Source: Dongia sedimenti (GTDB lineage Bacteria; Pseudomonadota; Alphaproteobacteria; Dongiales; Dongiaceae). Taken from it: a stretch of 64,000 bases of DNA. Under the pieces are notes generated by a model that did no database searches, was not told the origin of the DNA, and was given only the letters and a program-made list of their open reading frames with translations. The first letter of the stretch is position 1. Each line of letters starts with the position of its first letter. Location: contig JAUYVI010000002.1 of the NCBI GenBank assembly GCA_030715195.1, positions 248,001 to 312,000 on the forward strand. The letters are read 5' to 3'. The position numbers and the translations under genes were made by a program. Below, piece by piece: positions 35,718 through 46,600 of this stretch.

Positions 35718-36773
35718 ATGGAAAGAGTCGAACTGGACGGGGTGACCACTGTCTTTGAATTGGCGTGCGGTTACGCCTCGACCTTCAAGCTCGTTGAGAA
35801 CGCGCAACTGTGTTTCTACGCGCTGGCGGCATTGAACAGGCTGGTACTCTTTTCATTGCCCGGGCCAGACGCGAGCAAAGAGAGCCTGATCGCGCGCCCC
35901 GCCTCTGTAATCACGGTCGGTGCGGTCAAGGACACCATCTATATGTTTAAGTTCCCCGGGCCGCTCCATGTCGTTCAGGCGGCAATAGATGGACTATATG
36001 AGAAGCAACTGATCGAAGTTGGTCTCAGCCAAGAACTGCTTAAGAAGCGCGCCCGCAACAATAAGACCCCGGGAGGTCGGGCTGCACCGAAGCAGACGTT
36101 GGATCCGAGCAAGCCGGTGCCGGCTCGATCCCAGGTTGACGACTCAAAAGGACGCCAGCTTGATTGGAAGATCGGTATCGGAATGGATTCAGCGATTACC
36201 GCCAATGATCGGCTTCTCAAAGCTCTACGCGTGTATGCGTTGAGATCGTATCGCCTGATCCAAGAGCATGAGCCATCCAAGTCATGGGAAGATCGACTTA
36301 TTCTCACTGAACAACCGCCAAGGCATTTTGCCAGCGCACGCGAATGGCTGCTGTTTAATGAAGAGCTCTTTTCGTTCGGGCGGAGGGGCTACGCGGACGT
36401 CTGGGACGATTTCGTCACCCACCTTACGGGTCACAATCATGATCTTAAGCGTGAGATAAATTCAGATCAGATCAAGTGGCTGATTATTCAGGCGCTCATT
36501 CTCCGTCCGGGGATTGAAGAGCTAGCCCTATCCAACTTTCTCAAAGGTAAACATCCCGCCAATCATCGTGCCATCCTCATCGCGATCGACTTTCTCCTGC
36601 AGTACCATCTTCTGAAGAAGAATGGTGATGAGCTCGGGCTTCAGTGCGGAGACTGGGAGCGTCAGACATATATCAACCGCACACGAGTACGCGTTCACGA
36701 GCTCAAGGAAGACGTCCAGCATCTGATTGACGAAGAATATTTATCAAGCGCCTTCAGTCCAAATCGCGCATGA
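35718..36773 (+). CDS. Hypothetical protein with a winged-helix-like segment
   Basis: A 351-residue soluble protein that I cannot assign to a family. The N-terminal part is mixed (FELACGYASTFKLVENAQLCFYALAAL). Residues about 115-150 are a Lys/Pro/Arg-rich linker. Residues about 250-312 (IKWLIIQALIL, then GIEELALSNFLKG, then AILIAIDFLLQYHLLKKNGDELGLQ) have the spacing of a winged helix-turn-helix, which suggests DNA binding; this is inference. Codon use is AT-richer than everything around it and GGGG precedes the ATG. It is likely an acquired or fast-evolving accessory gene. Confidence 0.65.
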   Translation: MERVELDGVTTVFELACGYASTFKLVENAQLCFYALAALNRLVLFSLPGPDASKESLIARPASVITVGAVKDTIYMFKFPGPLHVVQAAIDGLYEKQLIEVGLSQELLKKRARNNKTPGGRAAPKQTLDPSKPVPARSQVDDSKGRQLDWKIGIGMDSAITANDRLLKALRVYALRSYRLIQEHEPSKSWEDRLILTEQPPRHFASAREWLLFNEELFSFGRRGYADVWDDFVTHLTGHNHDLKREINSDQIKWLIIQALILRPGIEELALSNFLKGKHPANHRAILIAIDFLLQYHLLKKNGDELGLQCGDWERQTYINRTRVRVHELKEDVQHLIDEEYLSSAFSPNRA

Positions 36774-36816
36774 GGCGCCACCGGGAGAGTTTGGATCCGA
36801 TTGGCAATAGCAGAGC

Positions 36817-37782
36817 TTACTCAAAAGCTCCGTTGGACCGCCGCCCCGAGAACAGCATGTACAATCCGGCGCCGACGATCAGCGCGGCACCCGCATACAT
36901 GTACCCGTCCGGTACCTCGCCCCAGAGCAGGTAGCCCCAGCCGGCGCCCCAGACCAGGCCGGTGTATTCGAAGGAGGCGACGAAGTTCGCCTCCGCCATG
37001 CGGTAGGCCTGGCTCAAGAGCACGGTGCCCAGCGCGGCGATCGGGCCGGTGGCGGCGAGCAGCAGCAGATCGTGCCAGTCGCCCCAGATCCAGTCGCGCA
37101 TCAGGAAGGCGAGGCTCGGGTGCTGGCCGGCCTGGTCGAAACGGCCGAGGCTGAACACCAGGCCCAGAACCAGCGCTCCGGCCAGGAACATGAGGTTCTG
37201 GTGAAAGCCCTGGACCGCGGCGGAATCCGCGTTCAGCTTGCGCGCCAGAAGCTGCGCGAGGGCATACGTGATCGTGGCAGCGAGCGGCAGCAGCAGGGCC
37301 CAGTCGAATTCCGGCGCGTCGGCACCGCCGTTGAACTTCGGCCAGTAGGTCACGACGACACCGAGGAAGCCGATGATGATCGCCAACCAATGCGAGGCCT
37401 CCGCCTTCTCGCCGAGGATCGGATAGCCGAGCGCCGTGATGAAGATCGGCGCCATGAAGAACAGCGCCACGACCTGCGCCAGCGGCATTGCCGGCAGGGC
37501 CATGTAGTAGGTGCCATAGGCGATCAGCAGGATCAGGCCGCGCAAGGTGAGCAGGCCGAGGCGCCGCGAGAGGATCTTGCCCGCGCCTTCCGTGGCCTGG
37601 ATGAAGATGAGCAGGATCACCAGGCCGACCGCGCTGCGGATCGAAACGACCTCGGTCAAGGGATAGGTCTTGCTGGAGTATTTCAGGATCACGTCCTGCA
37701 GCGAGAAGACGAAGACGCCCGCGATCAGCGAAAGCGCCGCCCAGAGGCGCGTCCGCGGCGCCGTCGCGCTTTCCCTCGTCAT
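36817..37782 (-). CDS. DMT-superfamily (EamA) permease
   Basis: A 321-residue membrane protein with ten predicted helices in two repeated EamA halves: LWAALSLIAGVFVFSLQDVILKY in the first, and ATGPIAALGTVLLSQAYRMAEANFVASFEY in the second with its conserved Pro/Gly features. DMT carriers export or import metabolites; the substrate is not known. It starts 36 bases after the oppF stop on the same strand, so it may be the last gene of the oligopeptide transporter transcript. Confidence 0.85.
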   Translation of the reverse strand: MTRESATAPRTRLWAALSLIAGVFVFSLQDVILKYSSKTYPLTEVVSIRSAVGLVILLIFIQATEGAGKILSRRLGLLTLRGLILLIAYGTYYMALPAMPLAQVVALFFMAPIFITALGYPILGEKAEASHWLAIIIGFLGVVVTYWPKFNGGADAPEFDWALLLPLAATITYALAQLLARKLNADSAAVQGFHQNLMFLAGALVLGLVFSLGRFDQAGQHPSLAFLMRDWIWGDWHDLLLLAATGPIAALGTVLLSQAYRMAEANFVASFEYTGLVWGAGWGYLLWGEVPDGYMYAGAALIVGAGLYMLFSGRRSNGAFE

Positions 37783-37818
37783 GGTAGTTGTTCCCCCGCC
37801 CTGCCCCTGTTCGCCGCT

Positions 37819-38840
37819 TCAGTTCCCTCGCGGCGTGTCGGCGTGGTGGCAAGCCACGAGATGGCCGGGCTTGGCGGGCAGAAGATCCGGCATCACCTGG
37901 GCGCAGATTTCGGTCGCGCGCGGGCAGCGGGTGCGGAACGGGCAGCCCGAAGGCGGATTGAGCGGCGACGGCAGGTCGCCCTTCAGCACGATCCGGGATC
38001 GGCCGCGCTCCTGGTCGGGATCGGGCAGCGGCACCGCGGAGTTGAGCGCGTGCGTGTAAGGATGCAGCGGATCGTAATAGATCGAGTTGCGGTCGGCGAT
38101 CTCCATGATCTTGCCGAGATAGAGCACCATCACGCGGTGGCTGATATGCTTCACCACCGCGAGGTTGTGCGAGATGAAGATCAGCGACATCCCCATCTCG
38201 CGCTGCAGGTCCATCAGCAGGTTGACGATCTGCGCCTGGATCGAGACGTCGAGGGCCGAGACCGGCTCGTCGCAGACGATCAGCTTCGGCTCGTTGATCA
38301 TGGCGCGAGCGATGCCGATGCGCTGGCACTGGCCGCCCGAGAATTCGTGCGGGTAGCGGTTGAGCTGGTTCGGCAGCAGGCCGACCTTGGCCATCATCGC
38401 CTTCACGCGGTCGCGGACCTGTGCTTTGTTCAGGCCAGGCTGGAAGGTCTGCATCGGCTCGGCGATGATCTCGCCCACCGTCATGCGCGGGTTCAAGCTC
38501 GCCAGCGGGTCCTGGAAGATGATCTGCATATCGCGGCGCACGCCGCGCATGCTCCGGTCGTCGAGCTTGGCGAGATCCTGGCCGAGCCAGACCACGCGCC
38601 CGGCATGGATCGGCAGCAGCCGCAGCACCGCGCGGCCGAGCGTCGACTTGCCGCAGCCGGATTCGCCGACCAGGCCGAGCGTCTCGCCGGCGCGCAGGTC
38701 GAAGGAGACGCCGTCCACCGCCTTGACGACGCCGGGCTCCTTGCCGAGCAGGCGGTTGCCGCCGACCTCGAAATAGACCTTGAGGTCCTGCACGGTCAGC
38801 AAGGGCGCGCCTTTATTGACCGGCTGAATCGGTGCCGCGG

Positions 38841-38862
<22 letters not shown>
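37819..38862 (-). CDS. oppF: Oligopeptide ABC transporter ATP-binding protein (OppF-like)
   Basis: A 347-residue ABC ATPase: Walker A GESGCGKST, signature FSGGQCQR, Walker B LIVCDEPVSALDVSIQ and switch FISHNL. The C-terminal oligopeptide-transporter extension carries Cys (CPFRTRCPRATEIC), which in some members binds an Fe-S cluster. It pairs with OppD to energise the permease. Its start lies 22 bases inside the oppD end. The assignment as F rests on gene order and on a longer N-terminal extension. Confidence 0.9.
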
Positions 38863-39806
<944 letters not shown>

Positions 39807-39811
39807 TGCCG

Positions 39812-40708
39812 TCAGCGATCCTTCGGGTCGAGAGCGTCGCGCAGGCCGTCGCCGATGAAATTGAGCGACAGCAGCGTCACCGCCAGCACGATGCCCGGAC
39901 CCAGCACCTGCCAGGGCGCGATCTCCATCACCGAGGAGCCTTCGGCCACCAGGGTGCCCCAGCTGGAATCCGGCTCCTGCACGCCCATGCCGAGGAAGCT
40001 GATGAAGCTCTCGATCAGGATCACGTTGGGCACGGTCAGGGTCACGTAGACCACGACCGGGCCGAGGCAGTTCGGGATGATGTGCCGGGTGATGATCCGC
40101 CAGTTCGAGACGCCGCTGGCATGGGCGGCCTCGATGAATTCGCGGCGCTTGATGCTGATGGTCTGGCCGCGGGTGATGCGCGCCATGTCGAGCCAGGAGA
40201 CCGCGCCGATCGCGAGATAGATCAGCACGATCTGCCGGCCGAACACCACGGTCAGCAGGATCACGAAGAAGATGAACGGGATCGAATAGAGGATATCGAC
40301 GATCCGCATCATCATGCCGTCGATCCGGCCGCCGAGGAATCCGGCGGTGGCGCCCCAGAGCGTGCCGATGACGAGACTGACCAGGGTGGCGACGAAGCCG
40401 ACCATCAGCGAGACCTGGCCGCCATAGAGCGTGCGCACGAAGAGATCGCGGCCGTTGGCGTCGGTGCCGAAGTAATAGCCCTGCTCGAGATTCGGCGGCG
40501 AGGCCAGCGGGTCGAGGTCCCAGTTCACGTCGTCGGGACTGCGCAGGCCGAGATAAGGCGCGGAGAAGCAGGCGACGGCGATGATCGCCAGCACCACCAG
40601 CGAGACCACCGCGGCCTTGTTGTGCATGAAGCGGCGCCGGGCATCGGCCCAGAGGCTGCGGCCTTTGACCTCAACCGGGGTGTTGGTCGAGAGCGGGATG
40701 TCGGTCAT
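39812..40708 (-). CDS. oppC: Oligopeptide ABC transporter permease (OppC-like)
   Basis: A 298-residue permease. An N-terminal cytoplasmic segment and first helix (AAVVSLVVLAIIAVACFSAPYLG) are followed by GTDANGRDLFVRTLYGGQVSL, the hallmark of OppC/DppC, and the EAA loop EFIEAAHASGVSNWRI. The ATG at 40708 is chosen because the open frame further upstream is inside oppB. It forms the membrane channel with OppB. Confidence 0.92.
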   Translation of the reverse strand: MTDIPLSTNTPVEVKGRSLWADARRRFMHNKAAVVSLVVLAIIAVACFSAPYLGLRSPDDVNWDLDPLASPPNLEQGYYFGTDANGRDLFVRTLYGGQVSLMVGFVATLVSLVIGTLWGATAGFLGGRIDGMMMRIVDILYSIPFIFFVILLTVVFGRQIVLIYLAIGAVSWLDMARITRGQTISIKRREFIEAAHASGVSNWRIITRHIIPNCLGPVVVYVTLTVPNVILIESFISFLGMGVQEPDSSWGTLVAEGSSVMEIAPWQVLGPGIVLAVTLLSLNFIGDGLRDALDPKDR

Positions 40709-40715
40709 GGCGCCC

Positions 40716-41669
40716 TCAATCGTAACGGACCTTGGGGTCGAGCAACCCATAGGCGAGGTCCGCCAGCAGGTTGCAGAAGATGATCAGCGCGCCGTAGAAC
40801 ACGGTGACGCCCATGACCATCGTGTAGTCGCGGTTGAGCGAGGCCTGGACGAAGTAGCGGCCGATCCCGGGGATCGAGAAGATCTGCTCGATCACCACCG
40901 AGCCGGTGATGATGTTGGCGATCGCCGGGCCGAGGAACGACACCACCGGCAGCAGCGCCGCGCGGATCGCGTGCCGGCGCAGCACGATGCGCTCCGGCAG
41001 GCCCTTGGCATGCGCGGTGCGGACGTAGTTGCTGCGCAGGACCTCGATCATGCTGGCGCGCATCAGCCGCGCGATCGACGCGATCTGCGAGAGGCAGAGC
41101 GCGATCACCGGCAGCACGTAATTGGCGGGATGGCCCCAGCCGCCGACCGGCAGCCAGCCCAGCATCAGGCCGAAGATCAACGTTAGCACCGGCGCCACGA
41201 CGAAGTTCGGCACCGCGATGCCCAGCATGGAGACACCCATGGTGGTGTAATCGACGATCGTGTTCTGGCGCAGCGCCGCCCAGATGCCGAGCGACAGGCC
41301 GATGATGAGGGCCAGGCTGATCGCCAGCAGGCCGAGCTGCAGCGAGGTCGGGAAGCCCTGCAGGATGAGATCGGTGACTCGGAAATCCTTGTACTTGAAC
41401 GAGGGACCGAAATCGCCCTGCAGGAGGTCGCCGATATAGCGCAGGAACTGCTGCCAGAGCGGCTCGTCCAGATGATACTGCCGGTTGAGCGCCGCCAGCA
41501 CCTCGGGCGGCACCTGGCGCTCGCGCGCGAACGGTCCGCCCGGCGCCAGGCGGATCATGAAGAACGAGATGGCAATGATGATGAACAGCGTCGGGATCGC
41601 GCCGCCCAGACGCCGCAGGAAAAAATTGAGCAAGGTTTTCGGGTCCGCTTGAGGCGCGGCCGCCGGCAC
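40716..41669 (-). CDS. oppB: Oligopeptide ABC transporter permease (OppB-like)
   Basis: A 317-residue permease with the OppB/DppB pattern: RRLGGAIPTLFIIIAISFFMIRLAPGGPF at the N-terminus, YHLDEPLWQQFLRYIG, and the EAA loop SNYVRTAHAKGLPERI. About six helices are visible. A GTG start at 41669 is used; TTG closer to the first helix is possible. It lies 27 bases after the binding-protein gene. Confidence 0.92.
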   Translation of the reverse strand: MPAAAPQADPKTLLNFFLRRLGGAIPTLFIIIAISFFMIRLAPGGPFARERQVPPEVLAALNRQYHLDEPLWQQFLRYIGDLLQGDFGPSFKYKDFRVTDLILQGFPTSLQLGLLAISLALIIGLSLGIWAALRQNTIVDYTTMGVSMLGIAVPNFVVAPVLTLIFGLMLGWLPVGGWGHPANYVLPVIALCLSQIASIARLMRASMIEVLRSNYVRTAHAKGLPERIVLRRHAIRAALLPVVSFLGPAIANIITGSVVIEQIFSIPGIGRYFVQASLNRDYTMVMGVTVFYGALIIFCNLLADLAYGLLDPKVRYD

Positions 41670-41696
41670 TCCCGGCCGGCGGCCTGCCTCGCGCTC

Positions 41697-43301
41697 TTAG
41701 TTGGCGGATACCGACATGTATCGGCCGAGATGGAAGTCGAGGTTGTTGTAGGTCCAACCCGCGACCCGCTTCGAGACCATGTGCTTGGTCTTGTAGTAGA
41801 GCAGCGGGATCAGCGGCAGGTCGTCGAGGAAGACCTTCTCGGCGTCCTGCAGGACCTGCATCCGCTCCTTGGGATCGGAAATGCCGGCCGACTTCTTCAC
41901 CAGCTCGTCGTATTTCGGATTGTTGTAGCCCGCGTCGTTGCGGACGCCCGCATCCGACAGGAAGATGTCGAGGAAGCTCATCGGGTCGGCATAGTCGCCG
42001 ATCCAGGCGGCGCGCGCGACGTCGTAGGCCTTGTTGTCGCGGGTGTCGAGATAGACCTGCCACTCCTGGTTATTCAGCGTGGCATCGACACCGACCTGCT
42101 TCCACATGCTCTGCACCGCGATCGCGATCTTCTTGTGGTTCTCGCTGGTGTTGTAGAGGAGCTCGATCTTCAGCGGCTTGTCGGGGCCGTAGCCGGCCGC
42201 CTTCAGGAGTTCCTTGGCCTTCTTCACGCGGTCGGCCTGCTTCATGTCCTTGAAGCTGACATAGGTGTTCTGGTAGTCGCCGGTTCCCGGCGGGACCCAG
42301 GACCAGCCCGGCAGGAAGCTGCCCTGCGTCACCTTCTCGGCCAGCGTGTCGCGGTCGATGGCAAGCGCCAGCGCCTCGCGCAACGCCTTCTGCTTGCCCA
42401 GGGGCTCGCGGGTGAGGTTGATGACGTAGTAGTAGGTGCCGAGATACGGCTTCGCCTCGTACTCGTCCTTCAGCTTGCTCTCGATGAACTTGATCTGGTC
42501 CGAGGGCACTTCATAGGTGATGTCGAGCTCGCCCGCGCGATAGCGCTTGAACTCTTCGCCGATGTCCTCGGTCGGATAATAGATGATCTTGTCGAGCTTT
42601 ACGTTGGCGGCGTCATAGAAGTTCGGGTTCTTGACGACGGTCAGCGAGGATTGCGGCGTCCACTCGGAGAGCGTGAAGGCGCCGTTGCCGACGAAGTTGC
42701 CGGGCTTGGTCCAGTCGGCGCCGAACTTCTCGACCGCGGCCTTGTTCACCGGCAGGAAGCTCGAGTGGCGCAGCATCGAGACCAGGTACGGCGTCGGCTT
42801 GTTCAAGGTGACGACCAGGGTGTGGTCGTCGGTCGCCTTGACGCCGAGCTTGCTGAAATCCGGCGTCTTGTCGGGCGCGGTCTTGCGGACCTCCGCGGCG
42901 CCGGCGATCACGTCGGCGATCGGCGCATAATCCGAAGCGGTCTTCGGATCGAGCAGGCGCTGGAAGCTGTAGACGAAATCGTTGGCGGTCACCGGATCGC
43001 CGTTCGACCACTTCTCGTCGCGCAGGTGGAAGGTATAGGTCAGGCCGTCATCGCTGATGTCCCATTTCGTCGCGACGCCCGGCGCGACATCGCCGTTCTC
43101 GGCGTAGGTGGTGAGACCTTCGAGCAGCTCGTACTGGATGTTGGATTCGATCACGCCGGTCGACTTGGCCGGATCGAGCGTCTCCGGCTCGGCGCCGTTG
43201 CCACGGTGCAGAACGGACTCGGCTTGTGCGGAGAAGCCGCCGGCCATCAGGCCAGCCGCCGCCACCGCCGGAAGCAGCAGCTTCCGAAGAGCTTCTTTCA
43301 T
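41697..43301 (-). CDS. oppA: Oligopeptide ABC transporter periplasmic binding protein
   Basis: A 534-residue SBP family 5 protein. The signal peptide (KLLLPAVAAAGLMAGGFSAQA) is followed by the family signature RGNGAEPETLDPAKS and a YTFHLRDEKWSNGDPVTANDFVYSFQRLL region in two parts. It captures peptides in the periplasm and delivers them to OppBC. It is the first gene of oppABCDF; its ATG is at 43301. Confidence 0.92.
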   Translation of the reverse strand: MKEALRKLLLPAVAAAGLMAGGFSAQAESVLHRGNGAEPETLDPAKSTGVIESNIQYELLEGLTTYAENGDVAPGVATKWDISDDGLTYTFHLRDEKWSNGDPVTANDFVYSFQRLLDPKTASDYAPIADVIAGAAEVRKTAPDKTPDFSKLGVKATDDHTLVVTLNKPTPYLVSMLRHSSFLPVNKAAVEKFGADWTKPGNFVGNGAFTLSEWTPQSSLTVVKNPNFYDAANVKLDKIIYYPTEDIGEEFKRYRAGELDITYEVPSDQIKFIESKLKDEYEAKPYLGTYYYVINLTREPLGKQKALREALALAIDRDTLAEKVTQGSFLPGWSWVPPGTGDYQNTYVSFKDMKQADRVKKAKELLKAAGYGPDKPLKIELLYNTSENHKKIAIAVQSMWKQVGVDATLNNQEWQVYLDTRDNKAYDVARAAWIGDYADPMSFLDIFLSDAGVRNDAGYNNPKYDELVKKSAGISDPKERMQVLQDAEKVFLDDLPLIPLLYYKTKHMVSKRVAGWTYNNLDFHLGRYMSVSAN

Positions 43302-43623
43302 TGTTTAAACCTCCCTCATTGGACCATCGCGGTCCCGCAGGCGGCGAGCGGCCGCCGGATCCCGGGCAAGCGGCCCAGTTGTTGCGATCTTGTTGCATAG
43401 CTTCGAAAGATTTCAACCCTCTTTGGTCCCGCCAGGGCATTTGCGCCAAGGATTTAGCACCTCGCCCCCGTTTTGTTCACGGTCGTCATATGTGGTGATG
43501 GCACCGGCCGCAAAACCGACCGGCATTGCGCTCGGGTCGGGCTGGCGTTCCGGCGGAAACCCGGCGATGCGCCGGAGCCGCGCGCGATCCGGACCTGGAC
43601 CGAATCGCGGGTTCTGTTCGTTG
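43302..43623. other. Intergenic region upstream of oppA
   Basis: About 320 bases between oppA and the end of the oxidoreductase gene, both on the minus strand, with no supported gene. The opp promoter should be here. TTGAAA (43416-43411, minus) with a weak CAAGAT 18 bases on is the only candidate I see, and it is poor. Confidence 0.35.
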
Positions 43624-46600
43624 CTATTGCGCGGCGCGGTTTTCCGCGGCCGGATTGCGAAAGGCTGCGAGCAGTTCCGCGCGTTGCGCCTCGGCCTTGG
43701 CGATGCTCGCATCCTTCACATGACCGAAGCCGCGGATCGTTTCCGGCAGAGACGCGAGCGCGACGGCCGCGGCGTGATTGGCCGGCGTCAGGTGGGTGAC
43801 GAGCTCGGCGACGAGGGATTCGTAATCGGCGATCAGTTGGCGCTCTGCGCGACGTTCGGCGGCATAACCGAACGGATCGAGCTTGGTGCCGCGCAAACCC
43901 TTCAGCTTCGCGAGCAGGCCGAAGGCGGAGATCGCCCAACCGCCATAGGCCTGCTTCTTCAGATGGCCGGTCGCCGGATCACGCTTGGCCCAGAGCGGCG
44001 GGGCGAGATGCACCTTCAAGGCGAAACCGCCATCGAACTGCTGCGCCAGGCGCGTGCGGAACGCGCCGTCGGTATAGAGCCGCGCCACCTCATACTCGTC
44101 CTTGTAGGCGAGCAGCTTTGCATAGTTCTTCGCGACGGCACGGGCCAAGGCGTCGCTGCCCGGCATCCGCGCGCGTTCGGCGGCGGCCACCTTGTCCACC
44201 AGCGCCTGATAACGATCGGCATAGGCCGCGTTCTGGTAGCCGGTCAGATGCTTGCGGCGATGGGCGACGATCTCGGGCAAGGTCTGCGGCAGCGGCGCAG
44301 TCGCGGGCGATGCGATGCCTTCGACCGCGGAAAGATCGATCGCGGCGCGGCGACCCCAATGGAAGGCGCGCTTGTTGAATTCGATGGCGACGCCGTTGAG
44401 CTCGATCGCGCGGAACAGCGCTTCGGCTGAGAGCGGGATCAGCCCGCGCTGATAGGCGAAGCCCAGCATGAAAGGATTGGTGGCAATGGCATCGCCCATG
44501 AGCGCGGTCGCGAGCCGCGTGGCATCGGGGAAATCGACCGCCTTGCCGACCACGTCGCGGATCATGCCCTGCAGCTTCGCCGCCGGGAAATCCCAGTCGG
44601 CGTTGCGGGTGAAGTCGCCGGTGACGGTCTCCTGGGCGTTGACGATCGCGGTGGTGCGCTCCCGCCCCGCCCGGCCGAGCGCATCGGGGCTGGCGGAAAC
44701 GACGAGATCGCAGCCGAGCAGCAGGTCGGCCTGCGCCGTGCCGATGCGCACCGCATGCAGCCGATCGGGACGGTCGGCGATGCGCACATGGGACAGCACC
44801 GCCCCGCCCTTCTGGGCGAGCCCGGTCAGGTCCATCACCGAGCAGCCCTTGCCCTCGAGATGCGCCGCCATGCCGAGCAGCTGGCCGATGGTGACGACGC
44901 CGGTGCCGCCGATTCCGGTCACCAGGATGCCGTAGGGCCGGTCCAGCTTCGGCAGCACCGGTTCGGGAAGCGCGACGTCCGCGCCTTCGACCGGCTTCGG
45001 CTTGCGCAAGCGCCCGCCTTCGACGGTGACGAAGCTCGGGCAGAAACCCTTCAGGCAGGAGAAATCCTTGTTGCAGCTCGACTGGTCGATGGCGCGCTTA
45101 CGCCCGAACGCCGTTTCGACCGGCGTCACGCTGAGGCAGTTCGATTGGACACCACAATCCCCGCAGCCTTCGCAGACCTCCTGGTTGATGAAGACGCGCT
45201 TCGGCGGGTCTTCCATCAGCCCGCGCTTGCGGCGGCGCCGCTTCTCCGCGGCGCAGGTCTGGTCGTAGACGATGGCGGTGACGCCTTCGATCTCGCGGAA
45301 CGCGCGCTGGATCTCGTCCAAGTCGTCGCGGTGGCGGAGCGGCGTGCCGGATGGCAGTTCGCTCTCGGCATAGCGCTCCGGCTGCTCGCTGACCACGGCG
45401 ACCTTCTTCACGCCTTCGGCGGCAAGCTGGCGGGCGATGATCGCGGGCGAGAGCGGCCCATCCATCGGCTGGCCGCCGGTCATGGCGACCGCGTCGTTGT
45501 AGAGAATCTTGAAGGTGATGGTGGTGTTCGCGGCGACCGCGGCGCGGATCGCCAGGCTGCCCGAGTGGTAATAGGTGCCGTCGCCCATATTCTGGAAGAC
45601 GTGCTTGGTCTTCGAGAACGGCGCGCGGCCGATCCAGGTGCCGCCCTCCCCGCCCATCTGGGTGAAGGTCGCGGTGTTGCGGTCCATCCACAGCGACATG
45701 TAATGGCAGCCGATGCCGGCCAGGGCCGTGCTGCCCTCGGGCACCTTGGTCGAGGTGTTGTGCGGACAGCCGGAGCAGAAATAGGCGATGCGGCGGATCG
45801 GCGGCTGGATGCTCTTCAACGCGGCCTCGCGCTGCTCCAGCTTCTGCAGGCGCGCTTCGAGCTCCGGCACCGGCTGCAGCTTGGCGATCCGCGTCACGAT
45901 CGCCCGGGCGATCATCGTCGCCGAGAGCTCGTCGGCCGAAGGCAGGATCCAGGCGCCGCTTTCGTCGAACTTGCCGATGATGCGCGGCCGCTTGCCGTCG
46001 GGCAGGTGGAACAGCTGCTCCTTCAGCTGGGTCTCGATGAGCGAACGTTTCTCCTCGACGACCAGGACTTCCTCGAGACCTTCGGCGAAGCGGCGGGCAC
46101 CCTGCGGCTCGAGCGGCCAGGTGAGGCCGACCTTGTAGATGGCGACGCCGAGACGGCGCAGCTGCGCCTCGTCGATGCCGAGGTCCTCCAGCGCCTGGCG
46201 GACGTCGAGATAGGACTTGCCGCAGGTGACGATGCCGAAGCGGCGCCCTGGCCCGTCGCTGGTCACGCGATCCAGGCCGTTGGCCCGGGCATAGGCGACC
46301 GCGGCGGCCACCTTGAACTTGTGCAGCCGCAGCTCCTGCTCCAGCGCCTGTGGTCCGGCGAGGGGCGAGCTCGGAAACCGGATCGAAAGGCCGCCCGGCG
46401 GCATCGCAAAATCGGACGGGATGCGCACTTCGACGCGCGCCGGATCGAGATCGACCGAGGCGGCGACATCGGTGGTCTCCGCCGTCACCTTGAGACCGAC
46501 CCAGGCGCCGGAATAGCGCGACATCGCCCAGCCATGCAGGCCGAAGTCGAGGATCTCCTGCACGCCCGAGGGATTGAGCACCGGGATGTTGGCGTCCATC

